From Lewinellaceae bacterium (lineage in GTDB: Bacteria > Bacteroidota > Bacteroidia > Chitinophagales > Saprospiraceae): a stretch of 64,000 nt of DNA. Below, one piece after another: positions 62,616 to 64,000 of the stretch (the first letter of the stretch is position 1; every line of letters starts with the position of its first letter). The notes under the pieces are model-generated. The model saw only the letters and a list, made by a program, of their open reading frames with translations. It did not search any database and was not told where the DNA came from. The translations under genes were made by a program, and so were the position numbers. The DNA lies in contig JAHELJ010000008.1 of the NCBI GenBank assembly GCA_024644235.1, positions 62,001 to 126,000 of the forward strand, given 5' to 3'.

Positions 62616-63695
62616 ATGAAGAAAAACCTAATCCTCTGGTTATCATTGTGTCTCATGGTCTTGACTGAAGTAAACAGTCAAGACATCCATTTTTCGCAAT
62701 TCTATATGTCTCCGTTAAATCTCAATCCAGCTTTGACCGGAGTAATGAATTGCAACAGTCGCTTTGTTGCCAACTATCGTAATCAATGGGCTAGCGTGCT
62801 CAAATCGAATGCATTTAATACTTATTCTGTCTCTTATGATCAAAAAATTCCAGTGGGGCAGTACGATTACTTTGGTGTTGGTGGTACATTGTGGGGTGAT
62901 GTAGCTGGTGAAGCCGATTTTAAAACACTTCAAGCACGACTCTCAGGGAGTTACAGCCGTCGAATGGCTGGCAACAGAGATCAGGCTCATCATCTCGTAG
63001 TAGGTGCGGACGTAGGAATATCACAGCGTTCAATTGACTTTCTAAAACTGAGGTTTGGCACACAGCACGATGGTCAGGGAGGATATGATCCAAATTTACC
63101 GTCACTTGAATCCTTTGCAAGGGAAAATTTCATATTTGCAGATATTTCAGCTGGCCTGTTATGGTTCACTGTGCTCAATGAAACAAACAATGTTTATGCA
63201 GGTATAGCTGCGCACCATCTGAATAGTCCGGATGTATCATTCACTCAAGATAGTCTGGTTCCTATCTATTCCAAGTATACGTTCCACGCGGGAGGTGAAT
63301 TTGAACTTACAAATCAGCTGGGGCTGGTTCCAGGAGTAGTAGTTTTCAAGCAAGGACCATCCTTCCTTCTCAATCTGGGTACTTCACTTCGATTCCTTCT
63401 TGCACAGGATCAGTTTACCAGCAATACCTTCCAAATTGGATTGTGGGCTCGATTGGTTAACAATTATGTATTGGGCGCTGGTGATGGGTCTGGATCCAGC
63501 AGCAGTCAATTAGGGGCCGATGCCATTATCTTATCCACCCGATTCGAGTACGAGAACTTTGGCATAGGATTTTCATATGATTGGAATGTGTCGGATTTGA
63601 AAGTAGCAAGCAACGGAAACGGAGCCTTCGAATTCTCTCTGGTCTATACTTTGTGTGGGTCGGAAAACCGGGGTGTATACTGTCCAAATTTTTGA
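62616..63695 (+). CDS. PorP/SprF-family type IX secretion outer membrane protein
   Basis: 359 residues. Signal peptide at 1-21. The mature part begins QDIHFSQFYMSPLNLNPALTG, the diagnostic PorP/SprF motif, and continues as an outer-membrane beta-barrel-like protein with alternating strands and a conserved YRNQWASV near residue 55. Such proteins belong to the type IX secretion system or to secretion of specific partners. A preceding large partner protein, often found upstream, is not present here. 117 bases of non-coding sequence precede the gene, with a TTTG and TAGCCTTT pair that could be a weak promoter. Confidence 0.88.
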   Translation: MKKNLILWLSLCLMVLTEVNSQDIHFSQFYMSPLNLNPALTGVMNCNSRFVANYRNQWASVLKSNAFNTYSVSYDQKIPVGQYDYFGVGGTLWGDVAGEADFKTLQARLSGSYSRRMAGNRDQAHHLVVGADVGISQRSIDFLKLRFGTQHDGQGGYDPNLPSLESFARENFIFADISAGLLWFTVLNETNNVYAGIAAHHLNSPDVSFTQDSLVPIYSKYTFHAGGEFELTNQLGLVPGVVVFKQGPSFLLNLGTSLRFLLAQDQFTSNTFQIGLWARLVNNYVLGAGDGSGSSSSQLGADAIILSTRFEYENFGIGFSYDWNVSDLKVASNGNGAFEFSLVYTLCGSENRGVYCPNF

Positions 63696-63836
63696 CCTAA
63701 CCGCTTTTCCAGTTATTAAGCTTTCAATTTTCCGCTGCTTTATAGTGGGAAATCTTTTCGGGCCTCCTGAAGTTTTCATAACTTTCAATACTGCACGCTC
63801 AAGGACGGATTATTTAACTTTCCTAAACCTGACTTT

Positions 63837-64000
63837 ATGTTTGGTAAAAAGACTGAAAATCAGCAAGTAAGCAGTATGAAAAACACCAATTCACTTCTAC
63901 ACAACAGTTTGGTACAAGGGTCAAAACTCGAAGGATCAGTGGAGTCCGATAATGACTTTCGTATCGATGGTAATTTCAAGGGAAAACTAAACTGTACCGC
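63837..64000 (+). CDS. Bactofilin (polymer-forming cytoskeletal protein), 5' part
   Basis: Open from ATG 63837 to the window end. The visible 54 residues have a short charged tail and then LVQGSKLEGSVESDNDF and RIDGNFKGKLNC, the start of the bactofilin beta-helix. Bactofilins form filaments without nucleotide and help shape cells or place proteins at the membrane. Incomplete, so a different member of the family is possible. Confidence 0.75.
   Translation, partial: MFGKKTENQQVSSMKNTNSLLHNSLVQGSKLEGSVESDNDFRIDGNFKGKLNCT

Noticed and set aside
63655-63870. Open frame between the PorP/SprF and bactofilin genes
   Set aside because: It overlaps the end of the PorP/SprF gene and the start of bactofilin in another frame and has no family-like sequence.
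1-64000. CRISPR arrays, insertion sequences, prophage genes, rRNA
   Set aside because: No regularly spaced repeats, transposase or integrase motifs, phage genes or rRNA-like sequence were found in either strand; the only repeats of note are those at the tRNA-Leu locus.

Overview
The window looks like a chromosomal segment of a Bacteroidota bacterium, most likely a Saprospiraceae-like or related lineage (lineage is inference). The evidence is a PorP/SprF-type type IX secretion protein, a secreted protein with a C-terminal type IX (Por) sorting domain, a BatA/pyrC-like/DUF4199/glycosyltransferase cluster, DUF4159, DUF4197, DUF3467, GSCFA and PspC proteins, almost no Shine-Dalgarno sequences before genes, and one promoter of the TTG-spacer-TAnnTTTG type typical of the phylum. 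No plasmid, phage or rRNA operon is visible. The window is mostly housekeeping and is nearly fully coding.

Layout. 1-6.5 kb: start of a lipoprotein gene (cut by the edge), an exported isoaspartyl methyltransferase, a membrane protein with a spermidine-synthase-like core, isocitrate dehydrogenase (icd) with a recognisable promoter, a lipoprotein and ruvB. 6.5-10.7 kb: a minus-strand efflux operon (adaptor, MacB-type permease, TolC-like protein) without an adjacent ATPase, preceded by a perfect inverted repeat. 10.8-18 kb: aminotransferase, DUF3467, methyltransferase, PspC, rsmE/DUF4159, rseP/hscB, a small basic ORF and a DksA-like protein. 18.1-18.9 kb: two tRNA-Leu genes whose 3' parts are duplicated around a small GIY-YIG nuclease gene; this is the clearest accessory structure in the window. 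18.9-20.8 kb: a type IX-secreted Asp-box protein. 20.8-26.9 kb: a plus-strand run of hemJ, BatA protein, a dihydroorotase-like protein without metal ligands, DUF4199, glycosyltransferase and gmhA. 26.9-34.9 kb: FMN hydroxy-acid oxidase, TlpA-like thioredoxin, queE, a Dna2-like nuclease-helicase, glycerate kinase and a BASS transporter. 35-46.3 kb: DUF937-OmpA protein, aspartic protease with PDZ domain, AhpD-like protein, UvrD/PcrA helicase, queG, DUF4197, folB, gcdH and an OmpA protein. 46.3-56.7 kb: aroA, phoH with a small upstream ORF, aroB, penicillin-binding protein 1A, a HEAT-cyclophilin lipoprotein, gcvT and a GbsR/MarR regulator. 56.7-64 kb: DUF1015, amidohydrolase, GSCFA protein, an unusual pair (YbjN-like protein plus cytoplasmic trypsin-like protease with zinc ribbon), a PorP/SprF protein and the start of a bactofilin gene.

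Functional links: queE and queG both serve queuosine synthesis, aroA and aroB both serve the shikimate pathway, and the Asp-box protein would leave the cell through the type IX system to which PorP/SprF proteins belong. The most noteworthy items are the tRNA-Leu/GIY-YIG duplication at 18.2-18.9 kb, the protease/YbjN pair at 60-62.5 kb, and two tiny ORFs (17290-17460 and 48570-48680) that carry strong Shine-Dalgarno sequences in a window where other genes lack them.
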